NCBI RefSeq assembly: GCF_000816845.1
Contig: NZ_CP006879.1
Location: 124,001-188,000, forward strand
Length of the DNA: 64,000 bases
Direction of reading: 5' to 3'
Source of the DNA: Rhizobium gallicum bv. gallicum R602sp
Lineage (GTDB): Bacteria > Pseudomonadota > Alphaproteobacteria > Rhizobiales > Rhizobiaceae
In this document: piece by piece, positions 46,690-56,036 of the stretch
Layout: each line of letters starts with the position of its first letter
Numbering within the stretch: the first letter of the stretch is position 1
Program-made: the position numbers and the translations under genes
The notes under the pieces: model-generated
Seen by the model: only the letters and a program-made list of their open reading frames with translations
Told to the model about the DNA's origin: nothing
Databases searched by the model: none

Positions 46690-47658
46690 ATGCGTTTTAA
46701 AGGTCTTGATCTTAACCTTCTCGTCGCGCTCGACGCGCTGATGACGGAGCGAAACCTTACCGCTGCTGCACGTAGCATCAACCTCAGCCAGCCTGCGATG
46801 AGCGCGGCGGTTGCCAGGCTACGAACATATTTTCGAGACGAGCTCTTCATGATGGCGGGCCGCGAGCTCGTCCCGACGCCTCGGGCCGAAGGGCTTGCTG
46901 CGTCCGTGCGTGAAGCGTTGTTGCACATTCAGCTATCCGTTATTTCAGGGCAGCCTTTCGATCCCGCCCAAAGCGAACGTCGGTTCAGAGTGATTCTGTC
47001 CGACTACGTCACGCTGGTATTCATCGAGAAGGTCGTCGAGCGGGTAGCGCGAGAGGCTCCCGGCGTGGGTTTTGAATTCATGCAGATCGCGGAAGATTTC
47101 GAGGAGCTCCTACAGCGCGGCGACGTTGATTTTCTGATTATGCCTGAGCCATTCATGTCGAAGCACCCCCGCGCAGAGCTTTTCGACGATGTCTTTGTAT
47201 GCGTGGCTTGCGAAGGAAACGGCCGCATCAGCGAATCTTTCTCCTTCGATCAGTACATGTCGATGGGGCATGTGGTCGTCAAATTCGGCTGTTCCCTGAA
47301 ACCTGCTGCTGATGACTGGTATTTGCGCGAACGCGGTTACTCGAGGCGCGTAGAGGTCGTGGTTCAGTCTTTCAGCATGATACCGGCGATGCTCTCTGGA
47401 ACGGCTCGTATCGGAACGATGCCTTTACGACTTGCTCAGCATTGGGCGAAGACGACGCCACTGCGGATACTGGATCTACCGCTACCGATACCAACGCTGA
47501 CGGAGGCAGTTCAGTGGCCGATGCTTCACAATACCGATCCTGCCAGCCTCTGGATGCGTCAGACGCTTCTTCAAGAGGCCGCAAGAATGGCACCGTTTAA
47601 GCAGGCGTTTCCCGCGCTCGCGCGGCAGTCCGTGTGCCTAGAAAGCACAGCCGCCTGA
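46690..47658 (+). CDS. nodD: NodD, LysR-family nodulation regulator (copy 3)
   Basis: 322-residue NodD; start at 46690 gives the canonical [12 protein letters not shown], and the fourteen extra codons upstream are dropped. Helix-turn-helix intact. The effector domain is more divergent than in copies 1 and 2 (M-S-G-T-A-R-I-G-T replaced region, [10 protein letters not shown]), so it may respond to other inducers or act without one. No nod box flanks it, unlike the other two. Three nodD copies are typical of bean-nodulating rhizobia. Confidence 0.93.
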   Translation: MRFKGLDLNLLVALDALMTERNLTAAARSINLSQPAMSAAVARLRTYFRDELFMMAGRELVPTPRAEGLAASVREALLHIQLSVISGQPFDPAQSERRFRVILSDYVTLVFIEKVVERVAREAPGVGFEFMQIAEDFEELLQRGDVDFLIMPEPFMSKHPRAELFDDVFVCVACEGNGRISESFSFDQYMSMGHVVVKFGCSLKPAADDWYLRERGYSRRVEVVVQSFSMIPAMLSGTARIGTMPLRLAQHWAKTTPLRILDLPLPIPTLTEAVQWPMLHNTDPASLWMRQTLLQEAARMAPFKQAFPALARQSVCLESTAA

Positions 47659-47950
47659 CCACCTCTCGAAGGCCGCGCTTTAGCGCTCGTTCCCGGGCAT
47701 TCTCAACATGAGCGAATGTCTAGAGCCGGAGCTGGTCGAACGCGACGTCAGTGCCGACGCGGCCCCCCGAACAGCAGAAACACCCGTCGTGTGCGATAGC
47801 CATAATCTGGACGACAGAACGATCCAGCCGCTTTGCTTGACGCTCGTGATTGAGCAGGAAGCGTAGAGGCGAAAGTCTTAGCTCCGCTGGTCATGCTTTC
47901 GAAGCAATCTTTTCGAAAGACGGGTACGCTCCAAACAATTGTGTCCATTT

Positions 47951-47966
47951 TGTCCGTCCTGCGACA
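47951..47966 (+). promoter_or_regulatory. NifA upstream activator sequence of the nifH relic
   Basis: TGTCCGTCCTGCGACA, exact TGT-N10-ACA, about 80 bases before the -24 element, as in genuine nifH promoters. Confidence 0.75.
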
Positions 47967-48029
47967 GCCAGTTGTTCGCAATACGGCTGAAAACATCTTT
48001 TGGATCGCTCTTGAAGCTGATCTTGCAGG

Positions 48030-48045
48030 TGGCACACGTTTTGAA
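48030..48045 (+). promoter_or_regulatory. Sigma-54 promoter of the nifH relic (degenerate -12)
   Basis: TGGCACACGTTTTGAA: intact -24 but the -12 GC is changed to GA, which should weaken it strongly. The rest of 47659-48115 has no gene. Confidence 0.6.
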
Positions 48046-48067
48046 ACGCTGCGAGCGGGCGGCGTGA

Positions 48068-48235
<168 letters not shown>

Positions 48236-48236
48236 C

Positions 48237-48649
48237 ACCGCGAGGCTCTTTGCCGTCTATGACGTTGGACCGACGGGCTGGGAAATCGCCGAGGTGGTTG
48301 ATTTTGACGATGGGTCACACGAAACAGGAAAACAGGCAGACGAGGGCGACAGCCGTATCGGTACAAGGGTGGAAGCGCTGAAAGGCTGTCACCTGCTATT
48401 CTGCCAGGCGATCGGCGGCCCCTCCGCCGCGAGGGTCGTCGCAGCAAAAATTCACCCAATCAAGGTTCCGGAGCCAGTCGTATCGAAGATGTACTGCTGC
48501 GCACTCAGATGATGCTGAAAACCGCGCCCCCGCCATGGTTGAGGAAGGCATTAGCCGATGCCGGCATGGGCATCCCGAAGCCCCTCTTCGCGAAGAAGAC
48601 TGAAAGGAGATCCCATGGGTGCACGACGGCCGACGTTTTTGCAGAATGA
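48237..48649 (+). pseudogene. nifX: nifX fragment with frameshift
   Basis: Reading from 48237: A-R-L-F-A-V-Y-D-V, then G-P-T-G-W-E-I-A-E-V-V-D-F-D-D-G, then L-K-G-C-H-L-L-F-C-Q-A-I-G-G-P-S-A-A-R and I-H-P-I-K-V-P-E. Near 48480 the frame shifts and resumes as M-L-K-T-A-P-P-P-W-L-R-K-A-L-A-D-A. These are NifX blocks (FeMo-co carrier) in order; the first third is missing. Confidence 0.85.
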
Positions 48650-48689
48650 GTGGCCGTAACTTAACGCACTTATTGTGAGGCCCCGATGT

Positions 48690-49125
48690 TTAAGACCGAA
48701 AAAGCCGCGATCGCCATTCAATCTTGGTGCAGTCTTCGTTTCCCTGGAGCTGAGTCGTTCGATCCGGCTGATCACGTCGCTGTCGCCGGGGAACGGTGAG
48801 AGGATGTCGAAACACTCTTTGAGGGCAGGAGACGTCGCCGGATTGTTTGGTCTGCTTTCGAAGCTGCGGGAGAGATGCCGGGCCAAAACTAGGAATGACT
48901 GTCCTATCGTCACCATTCAGGAAGCCGGGCTCGACGGCTTCTGGATCCATCACGTGCTTGAGAAGGAGGGGACGAAAGTCATGTCGTGGATGCAGCGTCG
49001 ATTGCGACATCGCGCCGCCACCGACGGGTGAAGACGGATCGCATCGATGGCGAAGCGCTGCTTCGGGTCCTGATGGCGTATAAGAGAGGAGAGCCACGCG
49101 TGTGCTCAATGGCACGGGCACCATC
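48690..49125 (+). mobile_element. IS110-type transposase, N-terminal fragment (element A)
   Basis: C-P-I-V-T-I-Q-E-A-G-L-D-G-F-W-I-H-H-V-L-E-K-E-G, then in a second frame V-K-T-D-R-I-D-G-E-A-L-L-R-V-L-M-A-Y-K-R-G-E-P-R-V-C, the DEDD-type N-terminal domain of IS110-family transposases. Cut off by element B. Confidence 0.75.
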
Positions 49126-50171
49126 GCCTCGATTACCACAAATCCTACAGCCACCTGGTGGTGCAGGACAGCGCCGGCAAGACGCTCCGATCCGGCCGCG
49201 TGAAGAACGATCGCCAGTCGCTGGGCGGCTTCCTTGAGCGCTACCGCGAGAACTCGCATGCCGTTGTCGAGGCCACGCGCAACTGGATGTGATGTACGAC
49301 TGGCTCGACGACATTTGTGATGATGTCGTTCTCGCCCATCCCTGGAAGGTCAAGGCGATCGCCGACGCCAAGATCAAGACCGACAAGATCGATGCGACGG
49401 TGCTGGCGCATCTGCTTAGAGCCGACCTGGTGCCGGAAGCTTGGGCACCCGGCGAACGCGCAAGAGAGCTGCGCGTCGCGCTGCGCGAGCGGATGTTTTA
49501 CGTGCGACTGCGGACGATGACCAAAAACTGCATTGTCACGGTGTTCGACCGTTACCCGGAGCAGACGGCACTGCTAAAGGAGCTCGGCGACCTGTTCGGC
49601 AAGGCCGGCCGCATTCAGCTGGCGCAGGTCAACGTCTCAGAGATCGACCGCGTCCAGATTGACCGGGGCCTCGACTTCATCGCCGACATCGATGTGCGGA
49701 TCAAGCAGTCGGAAGCAACGATCCGGACGATTGACCAGGGCCAATACCAATGTGAGACTGTCGAAGACGGTCCCCGGCATTGGCGAGTTCTTCGCCCGGC
49801 TGATCGATGCGGAGATCAACGACCTATCGCGGTTTCGCAACCCGAAGAAGCTGGCCGCCTATGCCGGACTGGTGCCGTCCACCTATTCTTCCGGCGGCAA
49901 GACGTTCGACGGCAAGATCATCAAGCAGGGCAACAAGTGGCTACGCTGGGCGTTCGTCGAGGCGGTTTCTCCCGCCATCGCCACTGATCCGCAGCTTCGC
50001 GCCCAGTATGAACACTTGAAGATCAGAGGAGTGAACAAGGCGCGTGTTGCCATCGCGCGCAAGCTTTTGACGATCGCCTTCCAGATCCTGCGGGACCAGC
50101 GCGCTTATGAGCCGCGCGGCATCGGCACCACCACCACGGAAGGCGCATCGACGATATCCCGGTTGTCCTGA
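49126..50171 (+). mobile_element. IS110-type transposase, frameshifted (element B)
   Basis: Starts near D-Y-H-K-S-Y-S-H-L-V-V-Q-D, frameshift after E-A-T-R-N-W-M, resumes Y-D-W-L-D-D, runs to about 49745, shifts again, and ends with the C-terminal domain V-P-G-I-G-E-F-F-A-R-L-I-D and S-G-G-K-T-F-D-G-K-I-I-K-Q-G-N-K-W-L-R. Nearly complete but two frameshifts make it inactive. The trailing 50172-50425 is probably the element's non-coding end. Confidence 0.85.
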
Positions 50172-50425
50172 TCGGCCTCTAGCGAGCCCGGCAGGACTGG
50201 GCTGCGCTCCTCAGGGAGAAGGGAACCGGGAGCCGAACGCCACTCTGTGACCGAAGCCACAGGCATCGGGTCACGGATTGGAGACTGGTTCGAGAACCGC
50301 AGGACGCAAACAACGCTGTCCAGCGGACGGAAAAGACTCAGCCCATCGGCGCAAATGCCGGTCAGACCATAACCGACCCAAGGAAAGCCGCCAGTTGAAG
50401 GCGTAACCCGATAGCGGGCCCCTTC

Positions 50426-50655
50426 ATGGAATGCTTGGTTCGCCTCGTGCAAGAGGAGCTTCTGTCCGATTTTGTTGTGACGAAGGAACAGCGTCGCGGA
50501 ATGGCGATCATTGGCGATCCTGATCCGGACGTGCTTGCCAGGCTTCAAATTTTCTACACCTGCGTGGCGCTCGGAATGGAGGAACGTACCTGCCTCCAAA
50601 TATCTTCGTTGATGACAATGAACCACGAGGGGTTCGGGCGTGTCGTTCTAACGAC
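50426..50655 (+). pseudogene. NifX-associated protein (DUF269), N-terminal part
   Basis: C-L-V-R-L-V-Q joined to E-E-L-L-S-D-F-V-V-T-K-E-Q-R-R, then I-I-G-D-P-D-P-D-V-L-A-R-L-Q-I-F-Y and M-N-H-E-G-F-G-R-V-V-L-T-T-G-R, the DUF269 core. Homology stops at G-R; the missing C-terminus is found on the opposite strand at 51735-51880. Confidence 0.85.
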
Positions 50656-50868
50656 AGGACGGGGCGTCGCGCAACAGGGCAAGACAGTCGGGCGGTACTC
50701 GCTAATGGCGATCAAAGCGCATAGTCCGCAGAATCACGTTCGAGAGCAACTTGCGGACTTGCGCCAATCCCGTCGAACAGCAGGCCCGCGACGGAAGGGT
50801 AGTCGCGGAACCAGCGCTGTTTGCAAGTCGGCAAGGCGGCAGGCCCAAGAACCTTGACCTCAAGTATG

Positions 50869-51174
50869 TCAGGTTTCCGGCGTTCGGTGGAGGTGGAGGA
50901 CGTTTGATCCATTGATGCCATCATGACCTCTCCTTCGCAGCTCTTCAGCTGCCTTCACGCTTGCTGGATAAACCGGTCTTGGATGGCAAAAATCAGCGTT
51001 GCCTGACCGATATACGGCATACACGAGGCTGATGAAGTAGGCGACCTGGACTACCAAAAATTCTGGAAGCAGAACGAAAATCGTCCGAGTTATGGACAGT
51101 GAGGCTGCGTATGCTGAACCTCCACTCACGATGATAATCAGCAGCAGGATACGAAAAAATGCTCGAAAGGACAC
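50869..51174 (-). CDS. Exopolysaccharide production repressor (ExoX/Psi family)
   Basis: 101-residue small membrane protein, GTG start after AGGAGAG. Two membrane helices (F-F-R-I-L-L-L-I-I-I-V and I-F-V-L-L-P-E-F-L-V-V-Q-V-A-Y-F-I-S) and the family's Y-F-I-S-L-V-Y-A-V-Y-R block. ExoX/Psi proteins inhibit exopolysaccharide synthesis post-transcriptionally, in Rhizobium phaseoli and S. meliloti. It lies directly downstream of fdxB on the same strand, which suggests nif-linked expression in bacteroids, where polysaccharide synthesis is shut off. Confidence 0.85.
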   Translation of the reverse strand: MSFRAFFRILLLIIIVSGGSAYAASLSITRTIFVLLPEFLVVQVAYFISLVYAVYRSGNADFCHPRPVYPASVKAAEELRRRGHDGINGSNVLHLHRTPET

Positions 51175-51198
51175 GATAAACTCTCCTAATCATGCGTA

Positions 51199-51510
51199 TC
51201 AGTGATCGACTCTTGAAGCGCCGACGTGGGTTTGACAGTTCTTTGGGCAGACACGCGCGCAGTCTCCACAGCCAAGGCAGCGCCCTGGCTGGTGGACGAC
51301 CATAATCATACGATTTAGCTGATCATCTAAATCATCATCTTCGGACACCTCGAAGATCTCCCCCAGTTCGTCGACCCCGTGAAGACGCATCCCTTGTCGT
51401 GAGCAGACCTTGAAGCAGCGCCCGCATCCAATGCAGGTAACCGCATCGATGCAAGTCAGGTATTGAGGTTCCCAGCTTGAACCATCGCGCGTGAGGAATG
51501 GTCCTGTCAT
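51199..51510 (-). CDS. fdxB: FdxB, nif-specific ferredoxin III
   Basis: 103-residue 2[4Fe-4S] ferredoxin. Two cysteine motifs: C-I-G-C-G-R-C-F-K-V-C and C-L-G-C-G-D-C-A-R-V-C-P. This is the ferredoxin III of nif operons, placed as usual after the DUF269 and DUF683 genes. ATG at 51510 overlaps the DUF683 stop (TGATG); a GTG one codon earlier is possible. Intact. Confidence 0.93.
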   Translation of the reverse strand: MTGPFLTRDGSSWEPQYLTCIDAVTCIGCGRCFKVCSRQGMRLHGVDELGEIFEVSEDDDLDDQLNRMIMVVHQPGRCLGCGDCARVCPKNCQTHVGASRVDH

Positions 51511-51710
51511 CACGACTTCTCCGAAATCGAAAGCCTTTTTCGTGCGGCGTCCAACTCTGCGAAAACATCGAATGTCTTTTCGGCCACGACCTTGATGTAG
51601 GTCCAGCGAACCGGGAGGTCCTCAGCCAGGTCATGCAGCTCCAGCTTCGCCGATGCGGCGCGGAACTGCAACTTGCGTACAATTTTGAGCTGCTCATCAA
51701 GGTTCACCAT
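51510..51710 (-). CDS. DUF683 (CCE_0567-type) nif-associated small protein
   Basis: 66-residue helical protein of the kind encoded between the NifX-associated gene and fdxB in rhizobia. Seen: L-D-E-Q-L-K-I-V-R-K-L-Q, L-E-L-H-D-L-A-E-D-L-P and the ending A-R-K-R-L. ATG with GAGGGA upstream. Function unknown, possibly metal handling for nitrogenase cofactor. Translationally coupled to fdxB. Confidence 0.88.
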   Translation of the reverse strand: MVNLDEQLKIVRKLQFRAASAKLELHDLAEDLPVRWTYIKVVAEKTFDVFAELDAARKRLSISEKS

Positions 51711-51734
51711 GGTTCCCTCATTTTACGTCGAACG

Positions 51735-51880
51735 TTATGCCCGCGCCACATCCGGAAAAGCAAAGATGATTTTCATGGCATCGTCGAGAAACCCCTCACC
51801 GCATCTCGATAGCTCTTGCAGGGAGCCGAAACCAAAGCGATGGACATCGCGGTAGTGTCTTCGACAATATCACCAGAGGC
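51735..51880 (-). pseudogene. NifX-associated protein (DUF269), C-terminal part
   Basis: Begins immediately at the edge of the 202-bp repeat: L-V-I-L-S-K-T-L, a one-base frameshift, then R-D-V-H-R-F-G-F-G-S-L-Q-E-L-S-R-C-G and D-V-A-R-A-stop. It continues exactly where the + strand fragment at 50426 ends, so the gene was broken by an inversion. Confidence 0.85.
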
Positions 51881-52080
51881 ATTTCCTATCTCCTGTTTGC
51901 AAGGCCCTCAGCGCCCGACTTTAGGTGCGGACCGGCAGATATTCTTTGAGATTGAGCAAATTCTGGTTCAATTCTTGAGGGCGAGCGGCAAAGTGAGCTC
52001 CCGGGCCGGCTATTGTCTCCTCTCGAATGCGGTGTTCTTGCGCCTCCACCTGTCCCGGCTCGCGTTGTCGTTGGGAGCTT
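51879..52080 (+). repeat. 202-bp direct repeat, copy 2
   Basis: Same as 45403-45604 with two differences. Here it sits between the inverted nif fragment and the fixNOQP promoter. Confidence 0.92.
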
Positions 52081-52172
52081 TCGGAATGCGACCCTCACGC
52101 AACAGCCATCGGCTTGAAAAGCGCGATTGTCTGTAACCAAAGTCAGCAGAGCGGGAAAACCTGTAGCGTTCG

Positions 52173-52186
52173 TTGATATGGATCAA
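52173..52186 (+). promoter_or_regulatory. FixK box of fixNOQP
   Basis: TTGATATGGATCAA, a perfect TTGAT-N4-ATCAA, about 90 bases upstream of fixN. Confidence 0.9.
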
Positions 52187-52277
52187 CGACTTGTTGCCCC
52201 TCTCGTGGGAACTGTTCCCACGTGGCAAGAAAGACGGCCGTCCATGGCGCGGTCGTCTGCGGCTTGGAGGCCATGAC

Positions 52278-53894
52278 ATGAATTACCCCGCTGAAACCGT
52301 GTTGGTTGCGGTTGGCGCTTTCTTGGCACTGGTTGGTGCCGGAGCCGCTCATGATCAGCTTTTTGCGGCCCACATGGGGGTCCTGTTCTTCTGCCTCCTG
52401 GCAGGCACAGTGTTGCTGCTGCTGCGGGTTGATTTTTCGCCAGGGGGAGCTCGCGTCAAGGCCGGATCGGGGCCCTATTTTGACGAGGTTATCCGGTATG
52501 GATTGATCGCCACCGTCTTTTGGGGCGTGATCGGCTTCCTGGCAGGTGTCGTCATCGCCCTCCAACTTGCCTTTCCTGATTTGAATGTTGCGCCACATTT
52601 TAACTTTGGTCGGCTCCGCCCCGTTCATACCTCCGCCGTCATTTTCGCGTTTGGCGGCAATGCTTTAATAATGACTTCCTTCTACGTCGTGCAGCGTACC
52701 TGTCGGGCCCGCCTCTTCGGCGGCAATCTCGGCTGGTTCGTATTTTGGGGCTACCAGCTCTTCATCGTCATGGCCGCGACCGGCTACCTCCTGGGGATCA
52801 CCGAGGGGCGGGAATATGCGGAGCCCGAATGGTATGTCGATGTCTGGCTAACCCTTGTTTGGGTTGCCTATCTCGTCGCCTTTCTGGGAACGATCCTGAA
52901 GCGCAAGGAACCGCATATCTACGTTGCGAACTGGTTCTACCTGAGCTTCATCGTCACGATCGCCATGTTGCACGTCGTCAACAATCTGGCCGTGCCGGTC
53001 TCTTTCCTCGGTTCGAAGAGCTATTCGCTTTCTTCGGGCGTGCAGGACGCTCTGACCCAGTGGTGGTACGGCCATAACGCGGTTGGCTTCTTCCTGACTG
53101 CCGGCTTCCTGGGCATGATGTATTATTTCGTGCCGAAGCAGGCCAACCGCCCGGTCTATTCCTATCGCCTGTCGATCATCCACTTCTGGGCCTTGATCTT
53201 CATGTATATCTGGGCCGGTCCGCATCATCTGCACTACACCGCGCTGCCGGATTGGGCGCAGACGCTCGGCATGGTCTTCTCCATCATGCTCTGGATGCCC
53301 TCGTGGGGCGGTATGATCAACGGTATAATGACGTTATCGGGCGCCTGGGACAAGATCCGCACAGACCCGATCATCCGCATGATGATCATGGCAATCGCCT
53401 TTTATGGGATGTCGACCTTCGAGGGTCCGATGATGGCGGTCAAGACAGTCAATTCCCTCAGCCACTACACGGAATGGACGATTGGCCATGTTCATTCAGG
53501 GGCGCTCGGCTGGGTCGGCATGATCACGTTCGGCGCAATCTACTATCTGACGCCGAAGCTGTGGGGTCGCGAGCGGCTTTACAGCCTTCGCATGGTCAAC
53601 TGGCACTTCTGGCTCGCCACCCTCGGCATCGTCATCTACGCGGTCGCCCTTTGGGTCGCCGGTATCCAGCAGGGTCTCATGTGGCGCGAGTACAATACCC
53701 AAGGCTTCCTGGTCTATTCCTTCGCCGAGACTGTCGCAGCGATGTTCCCTTACTACCTGCTGCGCGCCGTCGGTGGCGGCCTTTATCTGGCCGGCGGCGT
53801 GGTCATGGCCGTCAACGTCACCATGACCATCCGCGGACACCAGCGCGACGAAGCCGCCATCCCCGGGGCGTTCATCACCCACGCCGGAGAGTGA
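52278..53894 (+). CDS. fixN: FixN, cbb3 cytochrome c oxidase subunit I
   Basis: 538-residue catalytic heme-copper subunit of the high-affinity terminal oxidase used by bacteroids at nanomolar O2. ATG at 52278 (M-N-Y-P-A-E-T-V-L) is preferred over an upstream in-frame TTG that lies inside the FixK box. Twelve or more membrane helices; heme and Cu ligands in [18 protein letters not shown] and A-G-P-H-H-L-H-Y. First gene of fixNOQP with gaps of 1-11 bases. Confidence 0.96.
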   Translation: MNYPAETVLVAVGAFLALVGAGAAHDQLFAAHMGVLFFCLLAGTVLLLLRVDFSPGGARVKAGSGPYFDEVIRYGLIATVFWGVIGFLAGVVIALQLAFPDLNVAPHFNFGRLRPVHTSAVIFAFGGNALIMTSFYVVQRTCRARLFGGNLGWFVFWGYQLFIVMAATGYLLGITEGREYAEPEWYVDVWLTLVWVAYLVAFLGTILKRKEPHIYVANWFYLSFIVTIAMLHVVNNLAVPVSFLGSKSYSLSSGVQDALTQWWYGHNAVGFFLTAGFLGMMYYFVPKQANRPVYSYRLSIIHFWALIFMYIWAGPHHLHYTALPDWAQTLGMVFSIMLWMPSWGGMINGIMTLSGAWDKIRTDPIIRMMIMAIAFYGMSTFEGPMMAVKTVNSLSHYTEWTIGHVHSGALGWVGMITFGAIYYLTPKLWGRERLYSLRMVNWHFWLATLGIVIYAVALWVAGIQQGLMWREYNTQGFLVYSFAETVAAMFPYYLLRAVGGGLYLAGGVVMAVNVTMTIRGHQRDEAAIPGAFITHAGE

Positions 53895-53905
53895 GGTAAA
53901 ACAAG

Positions 53906-54637
53906 ATGTCCATCCTGGAAAAACATCAGATCCTTGAGAAAAATGCCACGCTGCTGCTCGTAGCGTCTCTCCTGGTTGTCAGTATTGGCGGCATGGTTGA
54001 GATCGCACCGCTGTTCTATCTCCAGAACACGATCGAGAAGGTGGAGGGCATGCGGCCCTATATGCCGCTCGAGCTCGCCGGACGAAACATCTACGTGCGC
54101 GAGGGCTGCTACGTCTGCCACAGCCAGATGATCCGACCATTCCGCGACGAAGTGGAACGCTACGGACATTATTCGCTCGCAGCCGAATCCATGTACGACC
54201 ATCCCTTCCAATGGGGTTCGAAGCGCACGGGGCCTGACCTCGCCAGGGTGGGCGGTCGTTATTCGAACGAATGGCATGTGCAGCATCTGTCCGATCCGCG
54301 CGCCGTCGTCCCGGAATCGATCATGCCAAGCTACGCCTTCCTCAAAGACAGGGAGGTGACGGTCAAGAACATCGCCATGGATCTGAAGGCCAACGAAGAC
54401 GTGGGTGTGCCCTATACCGACGACATGCTGGCAAACGCCGAAGCCGACATGCGGGCTCAAGCCGATCCGAACGCCGACACGACCGATTTGCTTGCGCGCT
54501 ACCCGAAAGCAAAGGTGGGTGACTTCGACGGCGATCCCTCAAGGCTGACGGAGATGGATGCACTGATCTCGTATCTCCAGATGCTCGGCACCCTGGTTGA
54601 TTTTTCGACGTACGACGACGCGACCGGCTATCGATGA
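53906..54637 (+). CDS. fixO: FixO, cbb3 oxidase mono-heme cytochrome c subunit II
   Basis: 243-residue membrane-anchored cytochrome c. One N-terminal membrane anchor ([14 protein letters not shown]) and one heme site C-Y-V-C-H-S with a distal methionine region around E-S-I-M-P-S-Y. Passes electrons to FixN. Eleven bases after fixN. Confidence 0.96.
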   Translation: MSILEKHQILEKNATLLLVASLLVVSIGGMVEIAPLFYLQNTIEKVEGMRPYMPLELAGRNIYVREGCYVCHSQMIRPFRDEVERYGHYSLAAESMYDHPFQWGSKRTGPDLARVGGRYSNEWHVQHLSDPRAVVPESIMPSYAFLKDREVTVKNIAMDLKANEDVGVPYTDDMLANAEADMRAQADPNADTTDLLARYPKAKVGDFDGDPSRLTEMDALISYLQMLGTLVDFSTYDDATGYR

Positions 54638-54645
54638 GGATCACC

Positions 54646-54798
54646 ATGGAAACCTACGACGCAATACGTCACTTCGCCGACAGTTGGGGTCTTCTGGCAA
54701 TGGCGGTGTTCTTTGTGGGCGCGCTCTTTTTCATCCTCCGGCCCGGCAGCAAACAGATCGCTGACGACGCCGCGATCATACCGCTGAAGGATGAATGA
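54646..54798 (+). CDS. fixQ: FixQ, cbb3 oxidase small subunit IV
   Basis: 50-residue single-span membrane protein (L-L-A-M-A-V-F-F-V-G-A-L-F-F-I-L-R-P-G-S-K) between fixO and fixP. Too short for routine gene calling; length, single helix and position match FixQ/CcoQ, which stabilises the oxidase. Confidence 0.92.
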   Translation: METYDAIRHFADSWGLLAMAVFFVGALFFILRPGSKQIADDAAIIPLKDE

Positions 54799-54799
54799 G

Positions 54800-55663
54800 A
54801 TGACGGAGAAACACATTGACGAGATAAGCGGCGTCGAGACGACCGGTCACGAATGGGACGGAATCCGAGAGCTCAACAATCCCATGCCGCGTTGGTGGAT
54901 CTGGACGTTTTACGCCACCATTCTATGGGCGATCGGTTATGCGTTCGCGTATCCGTCGATACCGATGATCAAGGAAACGACAAAGGGCCTGCTCGGCTTC
55001 TCCAGCCGCGCGGAGCTGCAGCAGCAAGTGCAACTGGCAAAGGCTGTTCAGACGCAGTTCGAGCAGCAGATCGCCGCAAAGACCGTAGCGGAAATTGACG
55101 CGGATCCGTCTCTGCGCGAATTGGCCATCGCAGGCGGTGCGTCTGCTTTCAAAGTCAACTGCGCCCCGTGCCATGGTTCGGGTGCGACAGGTGGGCCGGG
55201 TTTTCCGAACCTGAACGACGACGATTGGCTCTGGGGCGGCGATCTTACCGCCATTCAACAGACTGTCGCTCACGGCATCCGCTTTGACGCGGATCCCGAG
55301 ACGCGCGTGTCGGAGATGCCCGCCTTCGGTGACGTGCTCGAAACCACGCAGATACGACAGGTTGCCGCTTATGTGTGGGGCCTGACGAACACACCTTTAA
55401 ATCCGGCATTGGCGGAAGCCGGAAAGCAGGTTTTCATCGACAATTGCGCCGTCTGTCACGGTGAAGATGAAAAGGGCAAGCAGGAGATGGGTGCACCGAA
55501 TCTCGCCGACGCCATCTGGCTCAAGGGGCGGGGGGAGGGGGCGATCATCCGCCAGGTGACCGCGCCCAAACACGGCGTCATGCCGGCGTGGTCGGACCGC
55601 TTGGGCGGCGCCGTCGTGAAGGAACTGACGGTGTTTGTTCGTTCGCTGGGCGGGGGGAAATAG
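54800..55663 (+). CDS. fixP: FixP, cbb3 oxidase di-heme cytochrome c subunit III
   Basis: 287-residue subunit with an N-terminal membrane anchor (M-P-R-W-W-I-W-T-F-Y-A-T-I) and two heme sites C-A-P-C-H and C-A-V-C-H. ATG at 54800 chosen because FixP proteins begin M-T/S-E-K-H-I-D-E; an in-frame ATG at 54791 overlaps the fixQ stop. Confidence 0.96.
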   Translation: MTEKHIDEISGVETTGHEWDGIRELNNPMPRWWIWTFYATILWAIGYAFAYPSIPMIKETTKGLLGFSSRAELQQQVQLAKAVQTQFEQQIAAKTVAEIDADPSLRELAIAGGASAFKVNCAPCHGSGATGGPGFPNLNDDDWLWGGDLTAIQQTVAHGIRFDADPETRVSEMPAFGDVLETTQIRQVAAYVWGLTNTPLNPALAEAGKQVFIDNCAVCHGEDEKGKQEMGAPNLADAIWLKGRGEGAIIRQVTAPKHGVMPAWSDRLGGAVVKELTVFVRSLGGGK

Positions 55664-55908
55664 GAAGAAAGAAGAACAGCCAACCATATCACCATCCTCT
55701 ACACGTCCTATGTGCAATGCCGCGCGGTCGTTCGCCAACGTGTTTGCGATCAAGCAACGCCGTTGCCTTTGGCGCGGGAAGAAGGCCACCGCGAAAAACG
55801 AGAAAGTTTCATCGCGAATTTGATTTCGATTAAAGACCGAAGCATCACAAGACGATATGGTCCGCGGCTGGAGGACGTTCCCTGCGGTTTCTCCCCGTAG
55901 TTCCTCCG

Positions 55909-55940
55909 AGCCACGCTCCGGGAGGGAGTGTGGCTCTTTT
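55909..55940 (+). terminator. Rho-independent terminator after fixNOQP
   Basis: AGCCACGCTCC - short loop - GGAGTGTGGCT forms an 11-bp stem (with a G-T pair), followed by CTTTT. It lies 245 bases after fixP and before the fixG promoter. Nothing else is seen between 55664 and 56036 apart from the FixK box. Confidence 0.8.
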
Positions 55941-55969
55941 GGTTAAGCCGACGGCTTGTTCGTCTCTCC

Positions 55970-55983
55970 TTGATTTACGTCAA
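55970..55983 (+). promoter_or_regulatory. FixK box of fixGHIS
   Basis: TTGATTTACGTCAA (TTGA-N6-TCAA), 54 bases upstream of fixG. Confidence 0.88.
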
Positions 55984-56036
55984 GAACGCTCGGCTCGTCG
56001 AATGCGAGATGAGGATCATCAATAGGATGGTAATCG

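Noticed and set aside
50712..50924. 70-codon minus-strand frame downstream of the ExoX/Psi-like gene
   Set aside because: Overlaps the end of that gene and shows no motif; possibly coding but not supportable.
52173..52277. Upstream in-frame TTG start for fixN
   Set aside because: It would begin inside the FixK box and add residues not found in FixN; the ATG at 52278 gives the normal N-terminus.
52318..52345. TGGCAC motif inside fixN as a sigma-54 promoter
   Set aside because: No correctly spaced -12 GC and inside coding sequence; several other TGGCAC occurrences (for example near 3768, 20640, 22587) fail for the same reason.
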